Positions 11,053 to 22,897 of a stretch of DNA of 64,000 nucleotides are shown here, piece after piece. The DNA is taken from contig QPFY01000002.1 of assembly GCA_003665825.1 (NCBI GenBank), forward strand, positions 2,232,001 through 2,296,000. The letters are read 5' to 3'. The DNA comes from Microbotryum silenes-acaulis. Lineage: Eukaryota; Basidiomycota; Microbotryomycetes; Microbotryales; Microbotryaceae. Position numbers and translations under genes: made by a program. Each line of letters begins with the position of its first letter. Positions within the stretch are counted from its first letter, which is position 1. The notes under the pieces were generated by a model. It had not been told where the DNA came from. It worked only from the letters and a program-made list of their open reading frames with translations, and made no database searches.

Positions 11053-13853
11053 ATGGCTTCAACGAACTCACTCGTGCCATCTGCAGTAGACGAGAGCTCA
11101 GCCAACGCGTCCACCTCCACCGTGTCTGCCCCACCTCGTCCTTCCACAGCCACAGCCACGGCCTCGACTTCAACCGCCGCGACGACGACCGCACCCCCGT
11201 CATCTCCACTCGAGGATGGACCACTCTTTAGGGCGCTCGTTCATTCGTACGAGATCAGGGCACGCTCACTTCGATCCACGTTGAAGGAGCTATGCAAGGC
11301 CGCCGCGGACGCGATTGAGGCGAACCGCGACGATTCGGTTGCTCAAGACCGTATCGACCGTCACCTCGAGCAATTGTCCATAGCGGCGGCGAGCAGTACG
11401 ACGAGGAGTGATATCTTGGCGGGCCTGTACGATGGCGCGTTGAAGAAGAAGCGGCAAGAGGAGAGGCAGCGAAGGCGTTCGGGGAGGGATCGGCTCGAGG
11501 AATGGATCATGAGGATGAAGGGCGGGATGGAGAGGCTCAAGCTTGTCGAAGCGAGAAGGAAGCAGTTTGACAATGACACCAGGGACTATTACCATGATCT
11601 GTCAAAGGTGCGTCGCCTTGGAATGACATCCGTTTACTCGAGGCCCGGCTGATTGCTTGGACCATTCTCGCCTCGGCAGTACCTCTCACGGACAGCCGAC
11701 ATCTCCAAAGCCGAATCGCTCGATCTCAAGCAACAGCAACGCAACCAGAGCTTTGAAGCACATCGCAACGAATACTTTGCAACTATTGAGTCGCTAGTAG
11801 AATCCGAAGAAGTGCTCATCTGTACGTGGCTACGGCTGTGGGCCGGTATTGCCGACGATCCACGGGCCGTGACTAGGGAAGCGACCGAGATTGCACGCAA
11901 CAAGAGTCGGGACCATGCTCGAGCAACCTTGTCTCGAGCGCTTGCCGAAGGGTTGAGAGGGGAAGATCCGGAGGCTAGTGAGACGGACGACGAGACGGCC
12001 TCGAACGGATCAGCCCTCAGTCGAGTCAGTGGTGTGGGTTCCATTAGCCGAAGGCGAAAGAGCACGAGCACCAGTGCGGCCAACCCGATTACTTCAAGTC
12101 CCAAGAAGCGTGCTTCGATCCCGAGCTTCCAGGAGGCTGCCGTCGAGACATCGGAATCGACGAGGGAACGAATACGTAGCTTCGTCAAACAAACCCAGCG
12201 AGTCTTCTCCCCCTCATCGTCTTCGACCTCTCCTACCTCGCATGCACTCGTCGCGGCATCCTCATCATCTCCACCAATACCTGCCCTTCCCTCGCCATCT
12301 CCCGGAGAGCAGGCTGCATCTTCTGGCTCAAACCAAAATATCACTGCGGCGAAAGCATCAGCGAATCCGGCCGCAGTATCGATGCGTCGGAAAGAAGGTC
12401 TTGTCTTCGCGACTGCGAAGGGGTCCTCCCATACAATCGCAGGAGATGGAGGAGGTAGTTGGACCGCGCACTGGTGCGTGCTCAGCGAAGGACAGCTCGT
12501 CGAGTTTGTGGATTGGCAGAGACCAAGGGACATCAAGAACACGCCCATCAATCTTGCCGCGGCATCTGTTCGCGTCTCGCACAACACCGAGAGGAGGTAT
12601 GTTCCGTAGTTAAAAACAAAGGGAGTCTCGAGCAAGATCTGACGTCCCATATCTGTACTCTGCAGGTTCTGCTTCGAGATTCTGACCCCTGACAGCCGTC
12701 GCATCTACCAAGCTACGCACGAAGCCGAAATGAATGATTGGGTCAACGCCATCAGCAAATCGATCGAGAGCCTACTGAACGGGTATGTGGTCAAGTGTTT
12801 GCTTCAGAATCGCACACGGCTAACATGACATTCTTGTCTATCCCAAGCACCTCGTCCGTACGACACTTTGATGCCAGCCGGCTCACTGGCTCCTCCGCCT
12901 TCTTCAACGATTTCGGCGCGCCCGGTGCCCCAGCCAACAATGGAGCCAACGTGCCTCTCCGATCGCCCCGGCTCGAAGGCCCCACTTCGTTACCTTCGTC
13001 CCCTTCTCAACCGGCCCTCGGGATTGGTCACCACCTCTCCAATCGCCTCACCTCGTGGGTCAGCGAACCTCTCTCCCGTCGCACCTCTTTGGCTTCCAAG
13101 ATGAAAGCCAAACGGGACCAAGACTCTCGGGCCGCTAAGGACAAAGCCTCGACATCATCCCTTCCAAGCCACCCAGAGCCTCAAACTTTCATCATCGCGA
13201 GCTCCCCCAAACCTTCGCCTTCACTCAATGAAGGTCGACAGATGTTCGAACATGTTGGGGAGAGGAGGTCTGGGAATGGGAGTGGTTTGGATGACGTGGC
13301 GGAGGATTTGTCCGAGGCTGATCGGATGATCTTGGGGCGTGTCTCGGCGCTTATTGATCAGTTGGGCCCTGAACCTGGCGAGAACGGTGCGAGCGAGCCG
13401 CCGATCTCGATTGCGACGCCGGCAGAACGGAGACAGAAGAATGCGGATGAGATTCAGAGCCTGGCTAAAGAGACTGGGAATGATGTCTGCGCCGATTGTG
13501 GCGCCAGAGGTACGTCTCGGACCGGTCTTCTCCAAAGAGGAGGAGGCTCAGAGCTGACAAGCTAATTGCCAGATCCGAAATGGGCCAGCTGGTCCCTCGG
13601 CATCTTCACCTGCATACGATGTTCCGGCGTACATCGTGGCTTAGGCACCCACGTCTCGAAAGTCCGATCTATCGAGCTCGACGATTGGACCGACGAACAG
13701 ATCGACGCCATCCGATCCGTCGGGAACGTCAAATCGAACTCTATCTATGAGGCTCGGAAGCCTGTCGAGGTCGTGCCGACGGACAAGACGATCGGGACGT
13801 ACATCAAGATGAAGTACGTCGAAAGGGCTTGGGTTAACTTACCTCCTCGGTAG
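11053..13853 (+). CDS. BAR-PH-ArfGAP protein (ACAP/centaurin-like)
   Basis: This is a GTPase-activating protein for Arf-type small GTPases, acting in membrane traffic, of about 850 residues. After a Ser/Thr/Ala-rich start, a helical BAR-like region spans exons 11053-11607 and from 11680. A PH domain follows (KEGLVFATAKG to WTAHWCVLSEGQLVEFVDW, then RRFCFEILTPDSRRIYQATH and NDWVNAI across an intron at 12598-12664). A long disordered linker comes next. The ArfGAP zinc finger is CADCGAR joined over an intron (13511-13571) to DPKWASWSLGIFTCIRC, giving C-x2-C-x16-C-x2-C, followed by GVHRGLGTHVSKVRS with the catalytic arginine. The protein stops at 13851-13853, right after the ArfGAP domain (KMKYVERAWVNLPPR), so it has no ankyrin repeats, unlike animal ACAPs. 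All key residues are present. Confidence 0.88.
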
Positions 13854-14102
13854 CGGTGAGATCCAAACCTCATTCCACCCATATACCATAACGGTCTCCT
13901 TGTATCTTCCTGGAATTTGTGTCTCAAAGGGACTGTCGTAAGGATTTTCAGGTGAAATCACAACTATCCATGTTTCATGCGTGTGCTAATGAGACATGTT
14001 TCGGGAGGAAGGAGAGCGCGATGAAAGAAAATGAGAGACAAAAGGTACATTTACGTGATAGACGCCGAGAACGACAGTGAGTTGCTGGGTGCTCGAAAAG
14101 GA

Positions 14103-16957
14103 TTAGGCTATGTCGGCAGCGTAAGCTCCGTGTAGGTCATTCTGGGCGTAGCCTGCTCAATGTCGATCAAAGGTTAGCTTGAATTACGAAGTTGGCAGGA
14201 AAAAGCACAAAGGGGAGGTTTATCACTTGCCTGAAAAAGTGCTTCCATAGGTGCCTACGACGACCCCTGCTTTGGCTGCGACGACGGCTTCGAGGAAGGG
14301 GGTGAAGAACCTCCTGAGAGGTAGCCCATCCGCCGCATTAATCAGGCGCTTGAATCGATCCAAACTTCCCACTGCCATCCCCATATTCAGCTCGTTGGGT
14401 TCCTCGAAATCGGAAAGGATAAACGTGCACGGGAACAAGCGAAAGAAAGGCGAGAGACTGATATCGTCCAAGGGAGAACGTGAGTCCGTAGCAAGGTAGA
14501 GCGGGACGTTAAATTTGAGGAGCTCGGGTGCGGTGTGTAGTGGTGAACGACAGGTGAGATGATCGAGCTTGGTTGCGAGCGCGGCTTCGTCAGAGGCATC
14601 GCGATCGACGAGACGGAACGCGCGGGGTCTAAAGCGCGGTTGGTCATCTTGCTTTGGCGTAACTGGGCTGCTCTTTTTCGACCTTCTGGCACTGTGTTTA
14701 TGTTGCGACGAGCTTGACTGAACCGCTTGATTGTCGCCTCGCTGGGCCACCGGCGCGGGCACCGGCTTTGCCGGTGCTCCTTCAAATCCCCACGACTGCC
14801 ACAGCGAGTCGACGTCGTCTTTCTCCACGCCGAGTCCTTTCAAAAGAGTTTCCCACGTGTACTTCATGTTGCGCTTGCTGTACTTGGCAAAGTTACCGTC
14901 GCCGACTCGGGCATGAACGCCGAGGAATGTGCCCGCTCCGCCAAGCCGCCGGCAAATGTCGTCGGCAGGAATTAGGATTTCGGGCGTGCGGAACGCCAGT
15001 AAGCGCGCATACCGCCCAATCTCTTCGTATTCATGTTTTTTGTCTTCAAAAACGAGTCGATCGTAACCGAACAGGGATCCGACGAGGAGCACGCGTTGCG
15101 ACATTCGGCGCAGGACCGGGATCGAGACGACGCGCGCCCAGTGCGTCGAGGGGTCGTCGGTGAAATGAATGAGGGCACCGTCCTCGCTCTCCTTCTCCAC
15201 GAACTGAAAATCGTAGTTTTGACGATCCTTGAGCACGTACTAGGGAGGTCATAGAATTGTTGGGTTAGCAAACTGAGAGAGATTGTGCCCAGACGACAGG
15301 GTTTGACCAGCGACAACGGAAACTGACGATGTCGTCTTTAGTGACATTGAGCATTGGTTCGATGGCTCGCTCTCGCATGTCCCACCGATCTCGCAGTTTG
15401 ACCTCTTTTTGAAGCACAGTCAAATCCGCCAGCGAGCTCCAAGCGAGAAAGGTGTCCTTGTAGGTATGCCGACATTCTGCGGAGACTATGGGAGGTGCAG
15501 CAATCAGTGAAATGGTGGTCTTCATCGTGCCTTTCTAGACTCACAGCTCTTGCATTCCTTGCTGGTGAGATTGTTTATCGGGTACCCATCTGCTCGAACC
15601 TGGTAGCCCTTTCTCTCCCACATTTCTGCCATCGCCTTTTGGCCCCTTGCCGCCTTCTGCACTAGCTCGGGATCATCGGCTTTTGAGGTCGGGAAAGGAA
15701 AGTCTTCGAGAGTGGAAGGGTAGCCACCTGGCTCGTTCAGTTCTGAATCGGGGACCAGCGAGTCGATGCCGAATGTTTCCGAGTTTACAAGCATGACGGA
15801 TGTCCATATCTTCGCCTGTCGAGAGCCATACAAGGATAGTGACCGTCTTAGCGTGTGCGACCGGCGTAGCTGAGCGCCGTAGCTGATCGCGGTGAACGAG
15901 CGGTCAAAAACTCGGGTACTCACCAGCTCCTCGTAATGACGCGTTGGTATAGGCCATCCAACCCACTTGGTGACCATGACCAGGAGAGACGATGAGCAAG
16001 GTTGCCCAAAACTGAGATGGGTTCGTGCTACTTACGATAGGTGGCACCAACAGCGTCCGATTCAACGCTCTTGCCAGCAGCATGGCATTCTGAAGCGCGC
16101 TCCGTTGATTGTGGAATCCAGAATGTGGCAAATATCCCAGGAAGCGCTCGTTTGGATCTCTGTACCGTATTGCAAAGCAAGAGAGAAGGTGAGCAAGAAT
16201 AGCACCGTTTAGATTTGCATCTGTTCGCTCACGGAGGCGGTACTATTGATTCGGCCGGCTTCAGGGAAATCTCGATACGCTCCGGAAGGGGGGCATATTG
16301 CTGCACTGTTGGATACAAAGGGGGAATTATCATGCAATCAGCTCATATTCATCCCCTCAATTCTTTTCAGCATAATAGGAGAACGGTAGACTCGAGTTGA
16401 GGCGAAGAAACTCAGATCGATGCGCCGGATATCATCGGCGACGCCGCGCTACGGTCTTTCCGGCGGCAGCAGTGCAAGTTGTACTTACGCGAGTCTGCCT
16501 TCATGTTGACGACTACGAAAGCGGCGAAGAAGACCAACGACAGGCACAAGAACCATAGTTTGGGCCGATGGGGGCTCCAGTGCCGCTTCGACTTCGCCCA
16601 CGTCAACACAGCGTGCCAGACTGTCGCAGCCGCCTTGCTCGACGATGCCGATTCGCGCTGGTGGCTGGGAAAGCGATCTTCCTGGGGTGATGCGGGTGCG
16701 ACTCGAGGGAGGCCGAGCGAGCTACTGCATGTATGCGTGGAGCCAGACGGAGTTTTGCGATGAGTCTTGAGGCGGGTGGGTGAAGACGGTGCGGACGAGA
16801 TCGACGAAGGGTGCAAGAGGGCTTCGCGGTCGTCCGCGTCCGAGTCGGGCCAGAGCGAGGCCAAGTACTGGTGAGACGGGGAGAGACTGCCATTCACGAC
16901 TCGAGAGGCGGACGCGTGCTGCCACGAGGAGGATTCATTACTTGTTGGAGACGCCAT
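14103..16957 (-). CDS. O-fucosyltransferase-like type II membrane glycosyltransferase (copy 1)
   Basis: This is a Golgi-type membrane protein of the GDP-fucose protein O-fucosyltransferase superfamily. The start ATG 16957-16955 is followed by a Ser-rich cytosolic part of about 150 residues and a membrane anchor (KLWFLCLSLVFFAAFVVVNM). The luminal part begins FLGYLPHSGFHNQRSALQNA and ALNRTLLVPPI, the N-terminal superfamily signature. The sugar-nucleotide motif is GVHARVGDGNF, comparable to HxRxGD, with the arginine present. The C-terminal signature is GVVVGTYGSTFS, completed by a last exon (14152-14103) GYAQNDLHGAYAADIA. That final intron (14230-14153) has a GC donor. An upstream open extension to about 17104 lacks an ATG. 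A diverged paralogue lies at 22.9-25.7 kb in the opposite orientation. Acceptor substrate unknown. Confidence 0.78.
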
Positions 16958-19492
16958 CGACGCGCAACATGAACCAGCAAAGACAGTGGCCGCAGCTAGA
17001 GTGAAGCGATATCGATTCCCGAAGGCGACAATCACATGACGGGGCTCGAGCGAAGACGCGCCCGGATCAGCGCGTCCCAGGAGCTTCCCTTTGAGCGCGC
17101 GCAAGAAAGGGGGTCTGTGCTCGACGCGCTGGCATTCCGGGAGGCTCGAGCGCTAGCCATTGATCGGAATTCGAACGGGTCAGAACCGAACGGAAGCTTT
17201 GGTATCGGTCAGTAACGTATGTCCGTCCGTTATAGAGATTAATAACGCGCCCCCGGAGGGGGCGACGGGTCCCTGAGCCTCTGACGGAGTAACACCGACT
17301 GACAGCGTCAGCTAGTATTACTAAGAACGTGCCATGGATCGGGTAGGCAGCACCGAGTTCCCGAGTCAGTTCGGTTCACATATCTGAGGCGTGTAAATGT
17401 GCCAAACGTTAATGAACATTGCAGACAACGAGATCGAGCCAGACGGAGCCGGGGTGTAAATGCATGAGTTGAGATCACTCGACATCGCCCATGTCACAGT
17501 CCGCGTCTGGACAAGTGTGTCTTCGTCACGTGACCGTGGCGCCGTGCGACTGCTTCGGGTCACGTGTCCGACTAGAGACCAAGCGCATACAGCTGAACGC
17601 TAGCCGCAGGTGACTGCGTCGGCACCCAGGACCAGGCTGTAAGGTATGCGCCTCTGATGTGCATAAAATACAATCTGTCGTTCTTGACCGCTAGGCTAAA
17701 AGCAAGTCGTAACTAGAACTCGATAGTTCTAGCTACTCAGAGGCTACTTATGGGGCTGTTCCTGTAAGCAGGGTTCCCCATCTACCTACTAGACACTGGC
17801 GTCTAATGAGGAACCCTGCCTGTAAGGCATCCCCTTACACAGGCGCACTCTGAAATCTAGTGGGCTACACCAACTTGCTCTGAGATCACCTAAATTGCAA
17901 CCAGACAGACCCAAAGCCTAAATAGCTTCTCACCTTCACGTGATCATAGCCTCGACGGCGTGAGGAACGTCGGGCCACTCTTTAGCATTATATGCGAGCC
18001 ATGTCTCACTTGCGGTCCCGAAATCGTGTCTCACCTGCGCGTGGCTTCACTCTGTGGGGTCTCAGCCTCTGCGCGGCCGGCGTCCAGCCCTTTCGAATGA
18101 GAAGAACCTCGTTGCTTAGCCAGCAAATCTCAAGTCAAGATGCTTTCGAATCTTGCTGATTCATGAGGCAGTGGATGAGGCGCGCAATCGAGTTGAAGCG
18201 ACAGCTAGGAGTGACACGGCCGGCTACGCGCCCGCCTGCCAACCTTGATGACGACGTTCGAGCCCTCAGCTCGCTCCCGTAATTCGATCGCTCGAAAGGA
18301 CGATGTCGCTTTTCGCCAGGTTCACAAGCACGAGAGGAAGCACTGGAGAACTATTCGAGTGAACCATTATCGGAGGGTCAGATGTCGCAGGATTCAGTCA
18401 CGAGAAGCATTGCTGCGGCGCCTCGGAAGAACTCTAACGATGAAGCTCAGAAAGTGTCGAGTGAGGCCGACGAGCTTGTCTTCACGGCGCCAGGCCATCT
18501 GACAAAGCCAACCAGCCAATCAAAGGCCCATTGCCCATCCTGTTGGATCTCGATTGAGGTTTTCGATCAAGCGCTCGAGTCCGCTTGAAGCCGGCCCCAC
18601 GCCAGTGTCGGGCGCCAACCGCTGGCGTGTCGGTCAGGGACAGCTCCACGGGTCGGCTTGCGAGACCGTCGAAGAAGCTTGACTCTGCAGCGTACGAGAC
18701 AATCGGGTGGTAGTCCTTCCTGTTGAGGAAACAACGTCTTCATTATTACCGTCCCTCTTCATTATAGCGAGAAGCGAGACCATCTGAGACTGCGACATGG
18801 CGTTTCAACGACTGGTCGCAGAAATCTCGTGACCTCGGGGCAGCGAGATTCACTTCGCCGCCCCTTGCCGGCACCCCGGAGTTGAGATTTCTGCACCGAC
18901 CGGTGTAAGCCTTGCTGTCTGCTCTTCTCCACCTTATCTCTGCCTTACTCGCTTTCTCCACACTTTCTTCCAAGAGCCTTTGTCGACTTGATCACACAGC
19001 ACTGATCCGAATCTGATCGACTCCGACCGACGTGCCTCCTGTCCGGATCCGACCATGCCGATGACGATGTCCCACCAGCCCCGATGACTCGAAGACCGTG
19101 AGCCAGCAGTGGCGCCGCTGCAGACCCCGGAGCCGGCCCTCATCGACCACAAGCAAGATGCCGCCGACTTCGCGGCTTATTTGGCTGGTAACAGCAAGAA
19201 GAGCGTTGTTGCTACATCTCGAGTCGACCTCGGTCGCATTGACACGAGCTCGGATACGATCGACCCTCTTCGAGTCGGCACCGCGTTCAACGCGCCTGGG
19301 GAGGTGGGTGTATGCGCCGCACGGACTCGCGCGCCCGACTCAGCACGGTTCTCGTACTCCCCTCACCGAACCTCTAGCGGATTCAACGACGACAAAGGGT
19401 GCTCTTGCAATGCCACCCCATCTCTGAGCTGGTCACCTACATCAGATTGTAGCTCCTCGACCCCTTTTGACTCTTGGACGCCCCCTCTGGCC
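16958..19492. other. Gene-free stretch between O-fucosyltransferase copy 1 and acyltransferase
   Basis: No convincing protein gene is seen between the two divergent start codons. A compact group of hairpins lies at 17713-17845 (separate entry). The plus frame directly upstream of 19493 is open back to about 19088 but has no ATG, so an upstream exon of the acyltransferase gene could start here. Confidence 0.5.
17713..17845. other. Cluster of short perfect hairpins, possible structured RNA
   Basis: CTAGAACT (17713-17720) pairs with AGTTCTAG (17725-17732) around a CGAT loop. GCAGGGTTCC (17768-17777) pairs exactly with GGAACCCTGC (17810-17819), and inside that loop TAGAC pairs with GTCTA. Beyond it, GCCTGTAAGG and CCTTACACAGGC at about 17818-17844 are nearly complementary. 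CTGTAAG occurs on both sides of the large stem. I do not recognise a known RNA family, and function is not shown. Confidence 0.4.
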
Positions 19493-21885
19493 ATGCCCAC
19501 CGTCGCAACAGACCAAGCTGGGCGAGAGAATCTCGCCCAGCTGCACGCGAACGGCACTGGCTCCTCACCGCGATCGACGGCAGCGCTGCCTTCCACGCCG
19601 TTGCGTGTCGACCACCTCGACGTGAAGGCCACCTTGACTGAAGGCCCGGCCCCGACGTCACCCTCGTTGCGAACACCTTCTGGCTTTGAGTTTGTCGACC
19701 TTGGCGACCGATCCTCAATGGGTGACAGCCGCCCGCGATGCTTGTGAGTTCAAGCGCCACGCTTTCGGAAGGGGCTCGAGCGACCCCTCTCCGCGCGCGC
19801 CCCTTTTCATATCGTCCGCGTGACCACCGCCCTTGGGAAAAGTGTTTATTCAGCAATGTGCTAACATCGATCCCTTTCCAAAAATGTTTCTGCAGTGATT
19901 GGGAAGTCTACGGTCCCGACTCTCCTCAGTCCCTGAACTTGACGCACGCGAGCAAGCAATGTTTCAAGCGGCGGCTCGGGCCCACCGAAGTATCGTACTA
20001 CCTTGGGAGCCGAGGAGAGGGCGTCGAGAGCGGTGTCAACGACATGTACCTTCACATCGGCTTCCGTGCCGATTCGCATCTCATGATCACCGAGCGGCTG
20101 CTCAACATCTGGACCGAGATGACCTTGCGACACCAGCTTCTTGCAAGTTCGGTCGAATACCACGACGTGCACGAGATCCGCTTCGTGTGAGTGCAGATGA
20201 CTGTCGGACAAAGAGTGCTTTGACTACATTTTCAGGTTCACAAACTATTATAATGCAGTTACGAGCCCCCAACAAGCATGGCCGAGGCCAGAAGGAAGGC
20301 GAAGTCGCTCATGGAGCTCAGGACCAGACAAAATCCCAAAGGTAGGTCAGAGTCTCTATGCGTATCCACTATGCTCTGGAACTGACTTAGTTATCATGTC
20401 AAACTCAGCTCTCCTGGATACCTACCTCAACGGGGATCGCACGCTGTCGGATGAGCGCCTGTCTTATCTCATCTTCAGCACACCCGAGGCATCCTTTGAT
20501 GCGGCGACCGAGCAAGAGTACGACATGTACCTCTTCAGCGCTCACTTCCTTGGTGACGGCATGGCTTTGCACACGACTGCAAACGAAATCTTCACTTTGC
20601 TCGCCGACAACGCCGACGCCATAGAGGGAGCTGCCGCGGTGAAGAATCTCGAGGCGGTCTTGCGGGAGCAGGCGGTAAAACCTATCTTCCCCGAGGTGGC
20701 GAGTGTCGTCGAAGATACCGACGACGTAGGGGCTGCGTTCTCGGCGTTCCCTGTAGAAAAGTTAGCTCAAGCCATGGAGGCGAAGCTGGTCACACCGGAG
20801 GGATGGGGTCGAATGGCATGGGCCGGAGCTCGGGTCGAATATAACCAGAGTCAGGCCAAGTTGATTGTGAGTTGGGAGCGTAGTGGCCTGATGTCAGACG
20901 TGATGAAATCTGCTGACTCAGTCCACTCTTGCCTTGCATTCTATAGGGAGGTCACGCATTTCCTCGCGCCAAGCTTGGAGAGCGCAAGACGCTCGTGCCG
21001 ACCGTCGCTTACGATACCGCCAATACCAAGAAGATCCTGAGCAACTGCAAGATCCACGGTACCACCATTTCCCATGCCGTCTTCTCTCTCTCAAACCTGG
21101 CTTACATTAGATCGACGCCTCAACGCGACGTGGAGTTGCCCGTCATGATCTACTCGGCGCTCAACATGCGAGGCAATCTCACCAAGGCCGACGACGACTG
21201 GTATCACATCGCCATCGGGTACTACAACATTATTCTGCCTTCCTTTTTGCCCTCCACCATCTCGGTCGAGCGAACCTTCTGGCATCGAAGCTCGGTCGTC
21301 CGCAAGCAGACTTCGGCCGTAGTCAAGGGCAGGTGGCTCGCCCCGCGCAGCAAGCTCATGGCCCTCGAACGCGAGCGACGCAGCATCGGCTTCGAGAGAG
21401 AGGACGAGCGGCGACGTCAGCAGAAGCTGGCATTAGCAGAGCTGCCGAGCCAACTTCAAGGTCTCGGTATCTCCTTCGAAGACGATGCCACCGAGTCGAA
21501 GTTGGCGAGCAACCTGGCACAGACACTCGGCCCTGTGGCCCCGGTTGTCACTACTCAACTCGCCGAGTCGACGACTTCACCAAAGGCACCGAGCACGGCT
21601 TTAATGGGCTTGTCGATGCTCGGCAACCTCGACGCCATGTATGCGCACAAGGATTACCATGGGATTCAAATGCACACTCTCACAACTGGATCGCGGCAAC
21701 GAGCGGGGGCGATTCTCCTTTTCGCATACACTTTCGTCGGCAAGCTGTGGCTTTCGCTCGGCTACGACTCGAACGGCTTCCAGCAGGGTGTCATTGAATC
21801 GTGGTGGACCGAGATGCAAAAGGGTGTCGATGAGCTTCTTTTGCGGAGTAATGGATCGTACAACGGGCGCGGACCTCTCAGATGA
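19493..21885 (+). CDS. CoA-dependent acyltransferase-like protein (HxxxDG, condensation-domain fold)
   Basis: This looks like a cytosolic acyl- or acetyltransferase of the chloramphenicol-acetyltransferase/condensation/BAHD superfamily. The catalytic motif HFLGDG (HxxxDG) sits in YDMYLFSAHFLGDGMALH. The N-terminal exon ends at 19743 (GDSRPRC) and joins DWEVYGPDSP after the acceptor at about 19895; the exon phases match. Further exons give GPTEVSYYLGSRGEG, HEIRFVFTNYYNAV and SYLIFSTPEASFDA. After an intron at about 20866-20947 the C-terminal half reads TISHAVFSLSNLAYI, DDDWYHIAIGYYNIILPSF and FVGKLWLSLGYDSNGF. The stop is at 21883-21885. I put the start at ATG 19493, the only ATG of the first exon frame before the shared core, with moderate certainty. 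The closest described fungal relatives by style are alcohol or trichothecene acetyltransferases; substrate unknown. It lies between two O-fucosyltransferase-like genes. Confidence 0.7.
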
Positions 21886-22069
21886 GACGCGCACACACAA
21901 CCTTTCTTGGCTCAAGGTCCCAGGCGCGGGACCATTTGCGGATCAAACAGACACTTGATAGATGCAGTACAGTAATAAGATCCAGCGTAGGATAAGTATA
22001 CCAACCAAGCCCCCCTTCGCATCAATATACCCTTGCAAGACATAACCTACCCTTGCTCAGTCCTGTCCA

Positions 22070-22270
22070 CATCAGCAAAATGGGCACTCGGCGCGCACCG
22101 CTTAAAGGCGCTTAAGCCCCGCTTAAGGACGCTTAAGGACGCTTAAGGACGCTTAACAAGACGCGGGGCTTAAGGACGTCTTGTTAAGCGTCCTTAAGCG
22201 TCCTTAAGCGTCCTTAAGCGGGGCTTAAGCGCCTTTAAGCGGTGCGCGCCGAGTGCCCATTTTGCTGATG
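22070..22270. mobile_element. Palindromic element, copy 1 (201 bp, perfect 94-bp arms)
   Basis: The arms 22070-22163 and 22177-22270 are exact reverse complements, separated by a 13-bp spacer (CGGGGCTTAAGGA). The ends read CATCAGCAAAATGGGCAC and its complement. Each arm holds three tandem copies of the 10-mer GCTTAAGGAC next to the centre. The dinucleotide CA is found on both flanks, a possible 2-bp target duplication. It has no coding capacity. A second copy lies at 61094-61264. Confidence 0.9.
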
Positions 22271-22328
22271 CAGTCACGGAGATCACGTGGAACAGCCGAG
22301 AGCTCGGGGTTCGGCGCACGGGCCTTCG

Positions 22329-22591
22329 AGGACCCCCGAAAGCCCAGCCATAGGCGGCCCTCTAAAAACGGCGTTTTTCGAGGCAAAATGTCCAATTTTT
22401 TCCCGATTTCTGACTGAAAATGTCCAAATATGAGGGCCGCCTAGTGTTGAATAATTTCTCAAAACTACTCTACAAGCTGTACAATGCTCAGAAACCAAAA
22501 ATGTCCAAATTTGCGGGCTGCCTAGCCGATTTTCCGGTCCACAGAATGTCCAAATTTGTGGGCCGCCTCTGGCTGGGCTTTCAGGGGTCCT
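22329..22591. mobile_element. hAT-like MITE, 263 bp, with 8-bp target site duplication
   Basis: Terminal inverted repeats of 32 bp begin AGGACCCCCGAAAGCCCAG on the left and its near complement on the right, with only 2 mismatches. The element is flanked on both sides by an exact 8-bp copy of GGCCTTCG (22321-22328 and 22592-22599). Eight-bp duplications are typical of hAT transposons. Three internal copies of a motif like TCCAAATTTGNGGGCNGCC (at about 22421, 22502 and 22548) are all in the same orientation, and a reverse copy overlaps the left end. They resemble subterminal transposase-binding sites. No transposase is encoded. Confidence 0.88.
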
Positions 22592-22897
22592 GGCCTTCGC
22601 TCGACGGGTCCTGACCGCTCCTGCCACGTGGGGTTGCAGGGTTGTTGGAACTTGACTTCTCGATCGGCTTTCTTCGGCGGCAGAAGCAAACAGGCGGTTG
22701 GTTAGGATCACCCGACAGTGCCATCACGACGGACGTAGCTGGGCGACACCTCTACCTCGAAGGTACTACTAGCCTCCCCTTCTGTGGAAATCTGCTCTCC
22801 CGCCCGTTGCCGAACGATCGCACCGCCTCATCTCCTGTCGCCTTGCCAACGTAGGTGAGCAGCCTTAACCTCCACGGAGGTCGTCCGCTGCGCAATC

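Noticed and set aside
11634..12704. 356-codon minus-strand open frame
   Set aside because: Antisense to the BAR-PH exons of the ArfGAP gene, where the plus strand has recognisable domains and splice sites.
16958..17104. N-terminal extension of O-fucosyltransferase copy 1
   Set aside because: Frame is open but has no ATG; its apparent first codon is TTG.
22283..22711. 142-codon minus-strand ORF with repeated GGPQIWTF peptides
   Set aside because: It lies on the hAT-like MITE, and the peptide repeats come from its internal DNA repeats.
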